NCBI GenBank assembly: GCA_050117315.1
Contig: JASFMY010000126.1
Coordinates: 1 to 20,102 of the forward strand
DNA from: JANQIV01 sp050117315
GTDB lineage: Bacteria > Bacteroidota > Ignavibacteria > Ignavibacteriales > Melioribacteraceae
Length of the DNA stretch: 20,102 nt
Direction of reading: 5' to 3'
Shown: positions 1-6,937 of the stretch, piece by piece
Numbering within the stretch: the stretch's first letter is position 1
Layout of the letters: every line of letters starts with the position of its first letter
Notes under the pieces: generated by a model
The model's database searches: none
What the model was told of the DNA's origin: nothing
Seen by the model: only the letters and a program-made list of their open reading frames with translations
Program-made: the position numbers and the translations under genes

Positions 1-49
1 AGTTCTTCAACTCCATCCTTCGCAGCATTTTTTCTCTTAATTCTCCCAT
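1..49 (-). CDS. Partial gene start, possibly a tyrosine recombinase/integrase (runs off window)
   Basis: An ATG at 49 is preceded by a strong AAGGAG ribosome site (56-61, spacing 6), so a gene starts here and leaves the window. The literal reading is MGELREKNAAKDGVEEL, which I do not recognise. If the A6 run (plus-strand T6 at 28-33) is read one base shorter, it becomes MGELREKMLRRMELKN. That strongly resembles the N-terminus of tyrosine recombinases (MGELR-x(2)-M-x(3)-M-x-L-R). An alternative is that translation begins at the internal ATG at 28 in that second frame. It lies 49 bp downstream of the toxin-like gene and on the same strand. Presence of a gene start is likely; its identity is only a suggestion from about 16 codons. 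Confidence 0.45.
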   Translation of the reverse strand, partial: MGELREKMLRRMELKN

Positions 50-98
50 TTCTTACTCCTTATTTTTGTGGTGATGAGAGAATATAAAAAATACTCAC

Positions 99-539
99 TC
101 AATATTTCAATGAACACGGTGCTGCCGCATTTGCGGTTTCGTTCAACAATCTTTTATATTCGGTTTCCGTTAAACAATCATGGATATTTAGTTTACCTGA
201 AGAAATATATTCATTAAAAAATTCCATTTTAACTTTTCTCACATTTTGGTTAAAATGTACAAAAGTATTTTCATGAAAACTATATCCATTTTTACCAACT
301 TGACGACCTTGTAAAAACAAATAATATGACAAGTTATAATCTGTAGAATTTGTACAACCATGATTTAATTTATTTGGCGGGACTTTTACAACAGAAGTAG
401 TTAAGGAATGAATAACAAAGGCATTGTTATCATCACAATATATAATAATTAGTAATTTATTCGCACTCTTCCCGTTATCAAATTTATAATCTTTTAGGTA
501 TACTATACTTCCAGGTTTAAAAAAATAAGAAGATATCAT
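99..539 (-). CDS. PemK/MazF-like putative toxin partner of a Panacea protein
   Basis: This is a 146-residue protein without signal peptide or membrane segment. Residues 8-48 follow the pattern of the PemK/MazF SH3-like barrel: PGSIVYL, then a loop, KLLIIIY, and a strand ending in SLTTS. The C-terminal half has a SFHENTFVHF strand, then a helix and a LTETEYKRLL helix, as in PemK-like proteins that end with a small helical tail. It starts 6 bp after the stop of the Panacea/DUF4065 gene and has no ribosome site of its own, so translation is probably coupled. Antitoxin-first order and tight spacing fit a toxin-antitoxin pair. I see no definite catalytic residues, so toxin activity is inferred from fold pattern and neighbourhood. 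Confidence 0.6.
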   Translation of the reverse strand: MISSYFFKPGSIVYLKDYKFDNGKSANKLLIIIYCDDNNAFVIHSLTTSVVKVPPNKLNHGCTNSTDYNLSYYLFLQGRQVGKNGYSFHENTFVHFNQNVRKVKMEFFNEYISSGKLNIHDCLTETEYKRLLNETANAAAPCSLKY

Positions 540-545
540 ATAGTA

Positions 546-1148
546 TTAGGTTAATTGGTCTTCGAACTCTAAAGATTGATAAGCAGATTTATATGCTAAT
601 TCTTTTAATTCATCATTTATCAAATCTGTAAAGGATATTGAAACATTAGATTTGCCATCTTGTAATTTAAAAACTTTTTTCAACTTCTCTTTTTTTACCT
701 TCTTATCCCAAAGAGTACCCTCCTTATGTAATAAGTCTATTAGTTCAGTGGAGCTTAAATTTCCATATTTTTCAACCACTCTATTGAATAATCCTAATTC
801 ATATTCTGAAAATTCATCGTCATTAAATTTAGCATTTGGTAACAAGTATGTACAATCTTTTTCATACTTATCACTGAACTCCCTTTTTATTCTAATATAT
901 TTATCTAAGAAATCAGTGCATCCATTTTTTTCATTAGAACTTATCTCTTCATATATTTTTTCAGGAACAGGTCCAAGTTTCCAAACCTTATAATCAAGCC
1001 AAGTAACAGGAACACCTGTTTCTTTGACTGAAATTTCGTCTATCAAATAAAGAAGTTTAATAGTTTTTGTTAATGAGATATTTTTTATCCTTGAGGATAA
1101 GAATAGAATAAGATTACCTACTCTCTCGTTTGTTATTTTTCCAAACAT
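546..1148 (-). CDS. Panacea-domain (DUF4065, SocA-like) putative antitoxin
   Basis: This 200-residue soluble protein carries the Panacea/DUF4065 signature: residues 26-50 contain LTKTIKLLYLIDE followed by WLDYKVWKLGPVPEKIYEEI (about 50-69). That corresponds to the family pattern K-L-LY-x-D then A/V-W-x-x-GPV. Panacea proteins occur as antitoxins or proteolytic adaptors (SocA type) next to unrelated toxins. Residues 70-120 are charged and look like a family-specific insertion. The ATG at 1148 follows an AGAGGG ribosome site, and a good promoter lies 55-83 bp upstream. It is the first gene of a two- or three-gene operon with the PemK-like gene. The family assignment is strong; the antitoxin role is inferred from context. 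Confidence 0.75.
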   Translation of the reverse strand: MFGKITNERVGNLILFLSSRIKNISLTKTIKLLYLIDEISVKETGVPVTWLDYKVWKLGPVPEKIYEEISSNEKNGCTDFLDKYIRIKREFSDKYEKDCTYLLPNAKFNDDEFSEYELGLFNRVVEKYGNLSSTELIDLLHKEGTLWDKKVKKEKLKKVFKLQDGKSNVSISFTDLINDELKELAYKSAYQSLEFEDQLT

Positions 1149-1202
1149 TTTAACCCTCTTTGCCGAAATAGGACTTGGATAGCTGAATAGAAACTTATAA
1201 CA

Positions 1203-1231
1203 AATATAATTTGCAAAAAACCTATTGTCAA
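1203..1231 (-). promoter_or_regulatory. Sigma-70-type promoter of the Panacea/toxin operon
   Basis: On the minus strand TTGACA (1226-1231) and TATATT (1203-1208) are separated by exactly 17 bp, a full -35 and a 5/6 -10 element. The predicted transcript starts near 1196 and gives a leader of about 48 nt to the ATG at 1148. The -10 element lies inside the short palindrome CAAAT-ATA-ATTTG (1201-1213), which could serve as an operator for autoregulation; that last point is speculation. Confidence 0.6.
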
Positions 1232-1558
1232 CATTTTAATTTATGAAGTTATTATTTTATAATCACTTAAACACGTTGCATTTTTGCCAATAATAGAAAT
1301 TGGTTTACATAATTAGACTGAACAGAAATTTTGAAAGTTTCATAATTATTATCGGAGTAATTACACAATTTTAAAGAACATGTTCAGACATTGTCAAAAG
1401 TACAATATTTACATTGGGTTAACAATTAACAACTTTGAAAAGTATTAATTTTTGTAGATAACTTGTTTTCTTAAAATCAGTTGCGTTTTTACAAAAATCG
1501 CGTTCTTAAAAATCGCCAAAATCTTTTGCTCAAATTTCAAATCAGTATAATATGAAAA
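1232..1558. other. AT-rich intergenic region without a recognisable gene
   Basis: This stretch lies between the 3' end of hslU and the promoter of the accessory operon. It is very AT-rich and I see no coding frame, RNA gene or clear terminator. It holds the isolated perfect palindrome GAACATGTTC (1376-1385) and, at 1483-1516, two overlapping near-inverted repeats listed separately. Confidence 0.5.
1483..1516 (-). repeat. Overlapping near-inverted repeats downstream of hslU, possible weak terminator
   Basis: GCGTTTTTACAAAAATCGC (1483-1501) and GCGTTCTTAAAAATCGC (1500-1516) sit back to back and share two bases. Each is a near-palindrome, with GCG/CGC ends and A/T arms. On the minus strand they lie 43-76 bp beyond the hslU stop. 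A terminator role is possible, but the stems are weak and no clean U-tract follows. Confidence 0.3.
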
Positions 1559-2923
1559 TTACAAAATATATTTCGTCAAGTCTCTGTCCTTAACAATCTT
1601 TTCCAATTTGTCATTAACCAGTTGACCGTTGATAACAATTTTTTCGGAAGGAACTTTATCAGGAACATCAAATAAAATTTCTTCAAGCAGAGTAGTTAAA
1701 ATAGTGTGAAGTCTTCTTGCGCCAATGTTTTCAACTTCTCCATTAATGAATGCCGCATTTTTTGCAACTTCCCTGATTGCATCGTCATCAAAAACAATTT
1801 CAACATTTTCTGTTTTGAGGAGCGCCGTGTATTGTTTCAATAAAGCGTTTTCCGGTATTGTAAGAATTTTTATAAAATCTTCTTCGGATAAGCTTTGCAG
1901 TTCAACACGAATAGGAAACCTTCCCTGCAGTTCCGGGATTAAGTCCGAAGGTTTTGCAATATGAAAAGCGCCGGAAGCAATAAACAAAATGTGGTCTGTC
2001 TTTACGGGTCCGTATTTTGTGTTTACCGTTGAGCCTTCGACAATCGGGAGAAGGTCTCTCTGCACCCCTTCACGCGAAACATCCGGGCCTTGAGATTTAG
2101 AACTTCCGGCAACTTTGTCTATTTCGTCTATGAATACTATACCGGATTCCTGCACTCTTTTCTTTGCAACGGTTTGGACTTCTTCCATGTCAATTAATTT
2201 CTGGGCTTCTTCCTGGGTAATAATTTTCTTCGCTTCTTTTATTGGCGTTTTTCTTTTCTTTTTCTTTTTAGGCATCATGCTGCCGACAATTTCTTGAATA
2301 TTGATACCCATATCATCCATACCCATAGGGCCTAGGACATGCATTCCTACCTGCGGATTTGCAGTAGCATCAAATTCAATCATCTTATCGTCGAGTTCCC
2401 CGTCCTGCAATTTTTTACGCATCCATTTGCGTGTTTTTTCATTTTGAAGAGCTTCATTATTTTCTTCATCGGAAGCAGAGTTTGACGGCTTTTTCACCGG
2501 GGGAATTAAAATGTCTAAAATTTTATCTTCAGCAATTTTTGTTGCTTTTTCTTCTACTTCTTCTGTTTTTTCGGAACGCACCATGTTGATTGCAAGTTCC
2601 GTCAAATCGCGTATCATTGATTCAACATCTCGACCAACGTAACCGACTTCGGTAAATTTTGATGCTTCCACTTTTATAAACGGGGCACATGCGAGTTTAG
2701 CAAGCCTGCGGGCAATCTCTGTTTTACCAACTCCTGTGGGCCCAATAAGAATAATATTATTCGGCATTATTTCATCTTTAATATCCTCGGTAACCTGCTG
2801 GCGTCTCCACCTGTTTCTTAGTGCAATTGCAACCGCACGTTTGGCATCCGTCTGTCCGATTATATATTTATTCAGCTCGTTTACAATTTGTGAGGGAGTT
2901 AAGTTTTTTTCTTTGTTCATCAT
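1559..2923 (-). CDS. hslU: HslU, ATPase/unfoldase subunit of the HslVU (ClpYQ) protease
   Basis: HslU is the AAA+ ring that unfolds substrates and threads them into the HslV peptidase in the cytoplasm. The protein has 454 residues, close to the family's usual 440-460. Visible landmarks are Walker A GPTGVGKT (61-68), the pore-loop GYVG (94-97), the family-specific intermediate domain (about 110-240), Walker B with IVFIDEIDK (262-270), ELQGRFPIRVEL with the arginine-finger region, and the C-terminal RDLTKYIL tail that docks into HslV. A lysine/arginine-rich run (219-225) lies within the I domain. The start is one of two tandem ATGs, 9 bp after the hslV stop, with only a weak ribosome site, so expression is probably coupled to hslV. 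No disruption is seen. Confidence 0.97.
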   Translation of the reverse strand: MMNKEKNLTPSQIVNELNKYIIGQTDAKRAVAIALRNRWRRQQVTEDIKDEIMPNNIILIGPTGVGKTEIARRLAKLACAPFIKVEASKFTEVGYVGRDVESMIRDLTELAINMVRSEKTEEVEEKATKIAEDKILDILIPPVKKPSNSASDEENNEALQNEKTRKWMRKKLQDGELDDKMIEFDATANPQVGMHVLGPMGMDDMGINIQEIVGSMMPKKKKKRKTPIKEAKKIITQEEAQKLIDMEEVQTVAKKRVQESGIVFIDEIDKVAGSSKSQGPDVSREGVQRDLLPIVEGSTVNTKYGPVKTDHILFIASGAFHIAKPSDLIPELQGRFPIRVELQSLSEEDFIKILTIPENALLKQYTALLKTENVEIVFDDDAIREVAKNAAFINGEVENIGARRLHTILTTLLEEILFDVPDKVPSEKIVINGQLVNDKLEKIVKDRDLTKYIL

Positions 2924-2932
2924 TTTTCCGTT

Positions 2933-3481
2933 TTAGTTTTCTATTTCTTCAACACTAATACTATCATTGGTATAAATACAAATGTCTGCTGCTGTTTTTA
3001 ATGCTTCTTCAACAATTTCTTTTGAAGATAGTTCACTGTATTTAACAAGCATCCTTGCCGCTGCCAAAGCATAACTGCCGCCGGAACCAATTGCAACAAT
3101 ATTATCGTCCGGTTCAATTACGTCTCCTGTCCCCGAAACGACGAATGTTTTGTCTTCCGAAATTACAGCAAGCATTGCTTCAAGCCTTCTAAGATATTTA
3201 TCCGTTCTCCAATCTTTTGCAAGTTCAACAACGGAACGGCTTACGTTACCGCTGTACTGCTCTAGTTTTTCTTCAAATCTATTTAACAATGTAAATGCAT
3301 CTGCAGCGCTTCCGGCAAAGCCCGTCAACACTTTTCCATTTAACAATTTTCTAATCTTTGTTGATTTATGTTTCATCACCGTATTGCCGAGTGTTACCTG
3401 TCCGTCACCGCCAATTGCTGCTTTACCGTTGTGAATCAATCCTAAAATGGTAGTTGATCTAATTTCTACTTTTCTTGACAA
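2933..3481 (-). CDS. hslV: HslV, threonine peptidase subunit of HslVU
   Basis: HslV forms the two-ring proteolytic core activated by HslU. The protein has 182 residues. The catalytic N-terminal threonine is in STTILG: Thr10 becomes residue 1 after removal of the nine-residue propeptide MSRKVEIRS. Family motifs GGDGQVTLGNTVMKH, GFAGSAADAFTL, ELAKDWRTDK, AIGSGGSYALAAARM and DICIYTND are all present. The start codon is TTG (3479-3481), chosen because an AAGGAG ribosome site (3488-3493) lies 6 bp upstream and no ATG or GTG precedes the threonine. The preceding methyltransferase frame ends at 3494, directly against this ribosome site, so the genes are coupled. hslU follows 9 bp downstream. Confidence 0.96.
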   Translation of the reverse strand: MSRKVEIRSTTILGLIHNGKAAIGGDGQVTLGNTVMKHKSTKIRKLLNGKVLTGFAGSAADAFTLLNRFEEKLEQYSGNVSRSVVELAKDWRTDKYLRRLEAMLAVISEDKTFVVSGTGDVIEPDDNIVAIGSGGSYALAAARMLVKYSELSSKEIVEEALKTAADICIYTNDSISVEEIEN

Positions 3482-3493
3482 TTTTTTCTCCTT

Positions 3494-4119
3494 TTACTTA
3501 AAAAATATCTTGTAGGGAATAAGACGCGGTACCCTGCTTTGATATTCCAAATAACTATTTCCAAACTTAGTTACTAAGTTATGTTCTTCGTAATAAGAAC
3601 CAATTATAAAATAAAGTATTAAACATAAATAAAATGTGAGATAAAATAAATCCATTGTGGGTCTTAATCCCAGAAAGAGTATAAAAAAAAATAAAGCGGG
3701 TGGCGCGAATATTTAAACGGGCCTCTGATTATAAGCTCTGATTTATCGTCTGAATCACCCTCTGAAAAGTCTCCTTCTAAAAATTTTTTAATCTGGTTTA
3801 ATCCCAAAAACTCTTTGATATCAATTACTTTTACAGACCATATAAGCCCGATAATGTTTATGATTTGCAGGACAACTACTGTGATATCATAAGGGAAATG
3901 TAAGTCATAAATCACTAAATCGGGATGCGGGGCTACATCCAAAATAAAAATAAAAAATAGAAGCGAAGTCAGGTTATAAAATGCCCTGTAAAAAGCGAAG
4001 TTTTTACCGACCCGTTGAGCAATTCTATTTTTTATTTTTGTATTTGCCAATAATGAATGTGATAAAGCAAACAGGGTGAAAAGTAATATTATTAATGCGG
4101 TATCAATTACATAGGTCAT
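3494..4119 (-). pseudogene. Isoprenylcysteine/NnrU-type membrane methyltransferase, frame broken at a T9 run
   Basis: The first frame (4119 to 3664) gives 151 residues with three hydrophobic segments (about 5-25, 41-62, 78-98) and the SAM-binding motif RGPFKYSRHPLYFF (132-145), then stops early. Another frame continues to a TAA at 3494-3496 and holds the missing family end: RPTMDLFY, a hydrophobic segment, then YEEHNLVTKFGNSYLEYQ and SRVPRLIP. These match the conserved C-terminus of ICMT/PEMT-like membrane methyltransferases. The break sits at nine T (minus strand; plus-strand A9, 3683-3691). One extra T would restore a 208-residue protein. The gene overlaps rpoN by 4 bp (ATGA) and its restored stop abuts the hslV ribosome site, so it occupies an operon slot as an intact gene would. 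The substrate is unknown. Sequencing error, slippage or true decay are all possible. Confidence 0.8.
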
Positions 4120-5588
4120 AACTCTTTCCGGAGCCTTGCAACGGGAATCTGCTGTTGTTCCCTGTACTTAGCTACGGTACGCCGTGCTATGTGTATTCCT
4201 TTCTCCTGTAGAATTTTTGAAATTTTATCGTCGCTGTAGGGGGCATTTTTAGGTTCGCTGTCGCAGATTTCTTTTATGAGTATTTTTATATGTTTGTTTG
4301 AAACTTCGTTACCTGAGTCAGTTGATAAACCTTCGCTGAAGAAATATTTCAACTCGTGAATTCCCTGCGGACTTTGAACGTATTTGCCGTTTACAACCCT
4401 ACTGATGGTTGAAATATCCATCATTACTTCGTCTGCAATGTCTTTGTAGATCATCGGCTTTAATGCTTTGGGACCATACTCAAAGAATTCGTATTGCTGT
4501 TCCAAGATTGACTGCATAATTTTAAGCAGGGTTTGGCGTCTCTGCTGAATAGAAGCAATAAACCATTTTGCGGATTCAAATTTTTCACGGAGAAATTTAT
4601 GTGTTTCTTTTTCCCTCTGCGAGGCTTTGCGTTTTCTCTTTTTCCCGTCAAGCATTTCAAGGTAAGTTTTGCTTAAAGTAACCGAGGGAACACTGCGGTC
4701 GTTAAGTGTGACAATATAATTTTCATCAATCTTTTCAATTAAAAAGTCTGGGGTAATTTGATTTGCTTCTTCTGATGCAATATTGCCTTCACCCGGTTTG
4801 GGGTTAAGTTTCTGAATCAAATCCAGTGTAGTTTTCAAAGTCTCTTTACACATATTCATATTTTTCTGGATATTGTCGAACCGCTTATGCGTAAAGTCTT
4901 TGTAGTGTTCGGTTAATAATTTTTTTGCAAGATAAGTATAATACGGATCATGGTTTGAATTGTTCAGTTGAATAAGCAAGCATTCCTGTAAATTTCTTGC
5001 ACCAATCCCTATGGGATCAAAGAGCTGAATTTTCTTAAGAATTTTTTCACCATGCTCAACAGTGACATTCAGATGCTCAAACAAGTTCAAGTCTGTAACT
5101 ATCTTTTCCATATCCTGCTTAAAATAACCGTCTTTATCAAGGCTGTTTAGAATAACCTCGCCCAGGATTGTTTCTTCTTCCGATAAATTAAGCATGTGCA
5201 ACTGGTCAATAAGCGAGTCCATCAAAGTTGAACGTGAAGGAGCGACAGGCTGAGTTTTATCGTCATCCTGGCTGTAATTTATTCTGTCTTCGTCAAAATC
5301 GGCTTCGTTCATAAAATCTTCCGCATCAAATTCATCCTGCTTTTCCTCGTATTTTTCTTCGTCTGAATCAGTTTCGGAATCGCTTTCATTTTCCTTTTTC
5401 GACTCTTCCTGCTCAAGCGACATTTCAAATTCTTCGTCAAGCACTTCTTCGAGGATAGGATTTAATTCGAGCTCTGTTTTAATTCTTTGTTCTAATGCAA
5501 GTGTATTTAATTGAAGCAGTTTTTGATATTGTATTTGCTGCGGTGAAAGTTTTTGCGAAAGAGATAATTTTTGCTGAAGTGATAGCAT
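4116..5588 (-). CDS. rpoN: RNA polymerase sigma-54 factor RpoN
   Basis: Sigma-54 directs core polymerase to -24/-12 promoters that need enhancer-binding ATPases. The protein has 490 residues, the usual size. Region I is the Gln/Leu-rich N-terminus (1-48, LQQKLSLSQKLSPQQIQY). Region II is a strongly acidic linker (about 50-115). The core-binding domain follows (about 120-310), then the helix-turn-helix region (DIADEVMMDISTISRVVNGK) and the RpoN box ARRTVAKYRE (468-477) near the C-terminus. It starts 2 bp after the DUF3109 stop and its TGA overlaps the next ATG. No activator gene lies in the window, and I did not find a clear GG-N10-GC promoter. Confidence 0.96.
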   Translation of the reverse strand: MLSLQQKLSLSQKLSPQQIQYQKLLQLNTLALEQRIKTELELNPILEEVLDEEFEMSLEQEESKKENESDSETDSDEEKYEEKQDEFDAEDFMNEADFDEDRINYSQDDDKTQPVAPSRSTLMDSLIDQLHMLNLSEEETILGEVILNSLDKDGYFKQDMEKIVTDLNLFEHLNVTVEHGEKILKKIQLFDPIGIGARNLQECLLIQLNNSNHDPYYTYLAKKLLTEHYKDFTHKRFDNIQKNMNMCKETLKTTLDLIQKLNPKPGEGNIASEEANQITPDFLIEKIDENYIVTLNDRSVPSVTLSKTYLEMLDGKKRKRKASQREKETHKFLREKFESAKWFIASIQQRRQTLLKIMQSILEQQYEFFEYGPKALKPMIYKDIADEVMMDISTISRVVNGKYVQSPQGIHELKYFFSEGLSTDSGNEVSNKHIKILIKEICDSEPKNAPYSDDKISKILQEKGIHIARRTVAKYREQQQIPVARLRKEL

Positions 5589-5590
5589 TT

Positions 5591-6157
5591 TTATTTCCCG
5601 TTAATTTCAGCTAGTTGTTTTGTAATTTTTTTCCCGAATTCTCTTTCAAGGGCATCGCTGCAGAATTCACCAATACTCAATTGGGTCTCCATACCTTTCT
5701 CAAGTGCACAGTCACAGTCTTTATATTTTTCATATCTCAAAATTTCACCTCCAAAGTTGCTGACCCTTATCGGGAATAAATGACATGATATCGGTTTCCT
5801 GAATTTTACTTTTCCTTCAAAATAAGCTTTCTCGATTGCACACCTTGCTATGCTGCTTTCATAATAGACAAAAACACAATCTCTATTTCCAATACTTGAG
5901 GTCATTAATTCGCCGTGCCTTTCATCGTAGAATCCGTACTTTTCAATAATCTTAATACTTTTTTCTGATAAATATTCTTTAATAACAGGAAGAATTTTCT
6001 TTATTTTTTTTACTTCTTCTGCCTTTAACGGGGCGCCGAATTCACTCTCCATTGTACAGCAGGCGCCTTTGCAGACATCAAGATCACACGTAAATTTAAT
6101 TTCAGTGATCTCTTTATTTATCAAAATTCCGTCTATTTCCAAAAGATTTCTATTCAT
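5591..6157 (-). CDS. DUF3109 family cysteine-rich protein
   Basis: This 188-residue soluble protein belongs to DUF3109, a family common in Bacteroidota and relatives and distantly like the YkgJ metal-binding proteins. The cysteine pattern is clear: C24-x4-C29-x3-C33-C34 (CDLDVCKGACC), then NRDC, IARCAI, PISCHLFPI and the CDC of YKDCDCAL. The Cys/His spacing suggests binding of a zinc or iron ion or cluster; no enzymatic activity is established for the family as far as I know. It is the first gene of the rpoN-hslVU run, 2 bp before rpoN. About 120 bp of AT-rich sequence separates it from the divergent tetR gene; no convincing promoter stands out there. Confidence 0.85.
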   Translation of the reverse strand: MNRNLLEIDGILINKEITEIKFTCDLDVCKGACCTMESEFGAPLKAEEVKKIKKILPVIKEYLSEKSIKIIEKYGFYDERHGELMTSSIGNRDCVFVYYESSIARCAIEKAYFEGKVKFRKPISCHLFPIRVSNFGGEILRYEKYKDCDCALEKGMETQLSIGEFCSDALEREFGKKITKQLAEINGK

Positions 6158-6275
6158 TAATATGGAATAATTTTTGCTTAATATAACACATTTGTTTTTG
6201 AAAAAAAAAGATTAAATACCTGAAAATCAGCTTAAAAAATAAAATTTTCTAAATTAAGAGTGGCTAATTTATAGC

Positions 6276-6306
6276 TTGATACTGAATGAATATTCATTTA
6301 CCTTTG
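6276..6306 (+). promoter_or_regulatory. Possible Bacteroidota-type promoter of tetR overlapping its operator
   Basis: TTG (6276-6278) and TACCTTTG (6299-6306, matching TAnnTTTG) are 20 bp apart, the arrangement of Bacteroidota primary-sigma promoters. The operator at 6283-6300 fills the spacer, which would suit repression. The predicted transcript would begin only a few bases before the ATG at 6315. The element is short and could be chance. Confidence 0.3.
6283..6300. promoter_or_regulatory. TetR-family operator, copy 1 (upstream of tetR)
   Basis: TGAATGAATATTCATTTA contains the perfect 14-bp palindrome AATGAATATTCATT (6285-6298). The identical 18 bp recur at 6907-6924 before the next gene. 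The shape is typical of TetR-family operators. Its position argues that the regulator starts at the ATG at 6315 rather than at the upstream TTG at 6276, which would place the operator inside the gene. Confidence 0.8.
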
Positions 6307-6314
6307 TAAGCGTT

Positions 6315-6887
6315 ATGGCAGAGAACTTACAAGATAAAAAAGAGGCGATCTATTACGCAGCGGTAAAACTGCTTCACGAAAACGGGTTTCACTCCACGCC
6401 GATGTCAATGATTGCAAAAGAGGCAAATGTTGCAGCCGGTACTATTTACCTTTATTATAAGAATAAGGACGATCTTTTGAACAGCCTTTATCTTGAAATA
6501 AAGAAAAAGTACAGCTCTTCTTTAATGGAAGGTGTGTCGGATTCCATTCCGGTTAGAGATGCTTTTGAAAAGGTTTGGCGTAATGCAGTAAATTTTAAGC
6601 TAAAGCATGAAGCGGAATTCAGCGTAATGGAACAGTTTAAGAATTCCCCGTTTATTAGGCTGGAAACAGTTGAAGAAGGGTTAAAGATTTTTCAGCCTAT
6701 TTTCACGTTAGTTGAAAAAGGGCAAAAAGAAAAGATACTGAAAAATATACACGGTGAAGTCCTTTATGCGTTGTTTTTTTCTCCTGCTGGTGAACTTGTA
6801 AAAACTTGCCAGAGAACTAAAGTGGAATTAACCGAAGAACTAATCTCCTCGGCTTTCCAGGGGTGCTGGGATGCAATCAAAAATTGA
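6315..6887 (+). CDS. TetR/AcrR-family transcriptional repressor
   Basis: The protein is 190 residues from the ATG at 6315, normal for the family. Residues 8-55 form the TetR DNA-binding domain: KKEAIYYAAVKLLHENGFHSTPM, then the helix-turn-helix IAKEANVAAGTIYLYYKNKDDLL. The rest is a helical ligand-binding and dimer domain without recognisable ligand residues. An in-frame TTG at 6276 would add 13 residues but has no ribosome site and would overlap the operator, so I reject it. Two identical palindromes, before this gene and before the downstream aldo/keto reductase, indicate autoregulation and control of the reductase. The inducer is unknown and could be an aldehyde or other electrophile. Confidence 0.9.
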   Translation: MAENLQDKKEAIYYAAVKLLHENGFHSTPMSMIAKEANVAAGTIYLYYKNKDDLLNSLYLEIKKKYSSSLMEGVSDSIPVRDAFEKVWRNAVNFKLKHEAEFSVMEQFKNSPFIRLETVEEGLKIFQPIFTLVEKGQKEKILKNIHGEVLYALFFSPAGELVKTCQRTKVELTEELISSAFQGCWDAIKN

Positions 6888-6906
6888 CTGTTTTTTTATT
6901 AATCAA

Positions 6907-6924
6907 TGAATGAATATTCATTTA
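6907..6924. promoter_or_regulatory. TetR-family operator, copy 2 (upstream of the aldo/keto reductase)
   Basis: This is an exact 18-bp copy of the site at 6283-6300, again centred on AATGAATATTCATT (6909-6922). It lies between the tetR stop (6887) and a strong AAGGAGG ribosome site (6927-6933), where it could block initiation or early elongation. TTGACT at 6884-6889 could be a -35 element, but a matching -10 is not evident. Confidence 0.8.
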
Positions 6925-6937
6925 GTAAGGAGGAAAA

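Noticed and set aside
1376..1385. Perfect palindrome GAACATGTTC in the intergenic region
   Set aside because: It is isolated, short and not near a predicted promoter; chance is likely in AT-rich DNA.
3664..4119. Programmed ribosomal frameshifting in the methyltransferase gene
   Set aside because: Apart from the T9 run I see no stimulatory pseudoknot or upstream ribosome-like site, and such recoding is not known for this family. A sequencing indel or transcriptional slippage is simpler.
6276..6314. TTG start adding 13 residues to the TetR regulator
   Set aside because: There is no ribosome site, the added residues are not typical of the family, and the operator would lie inside the gene.
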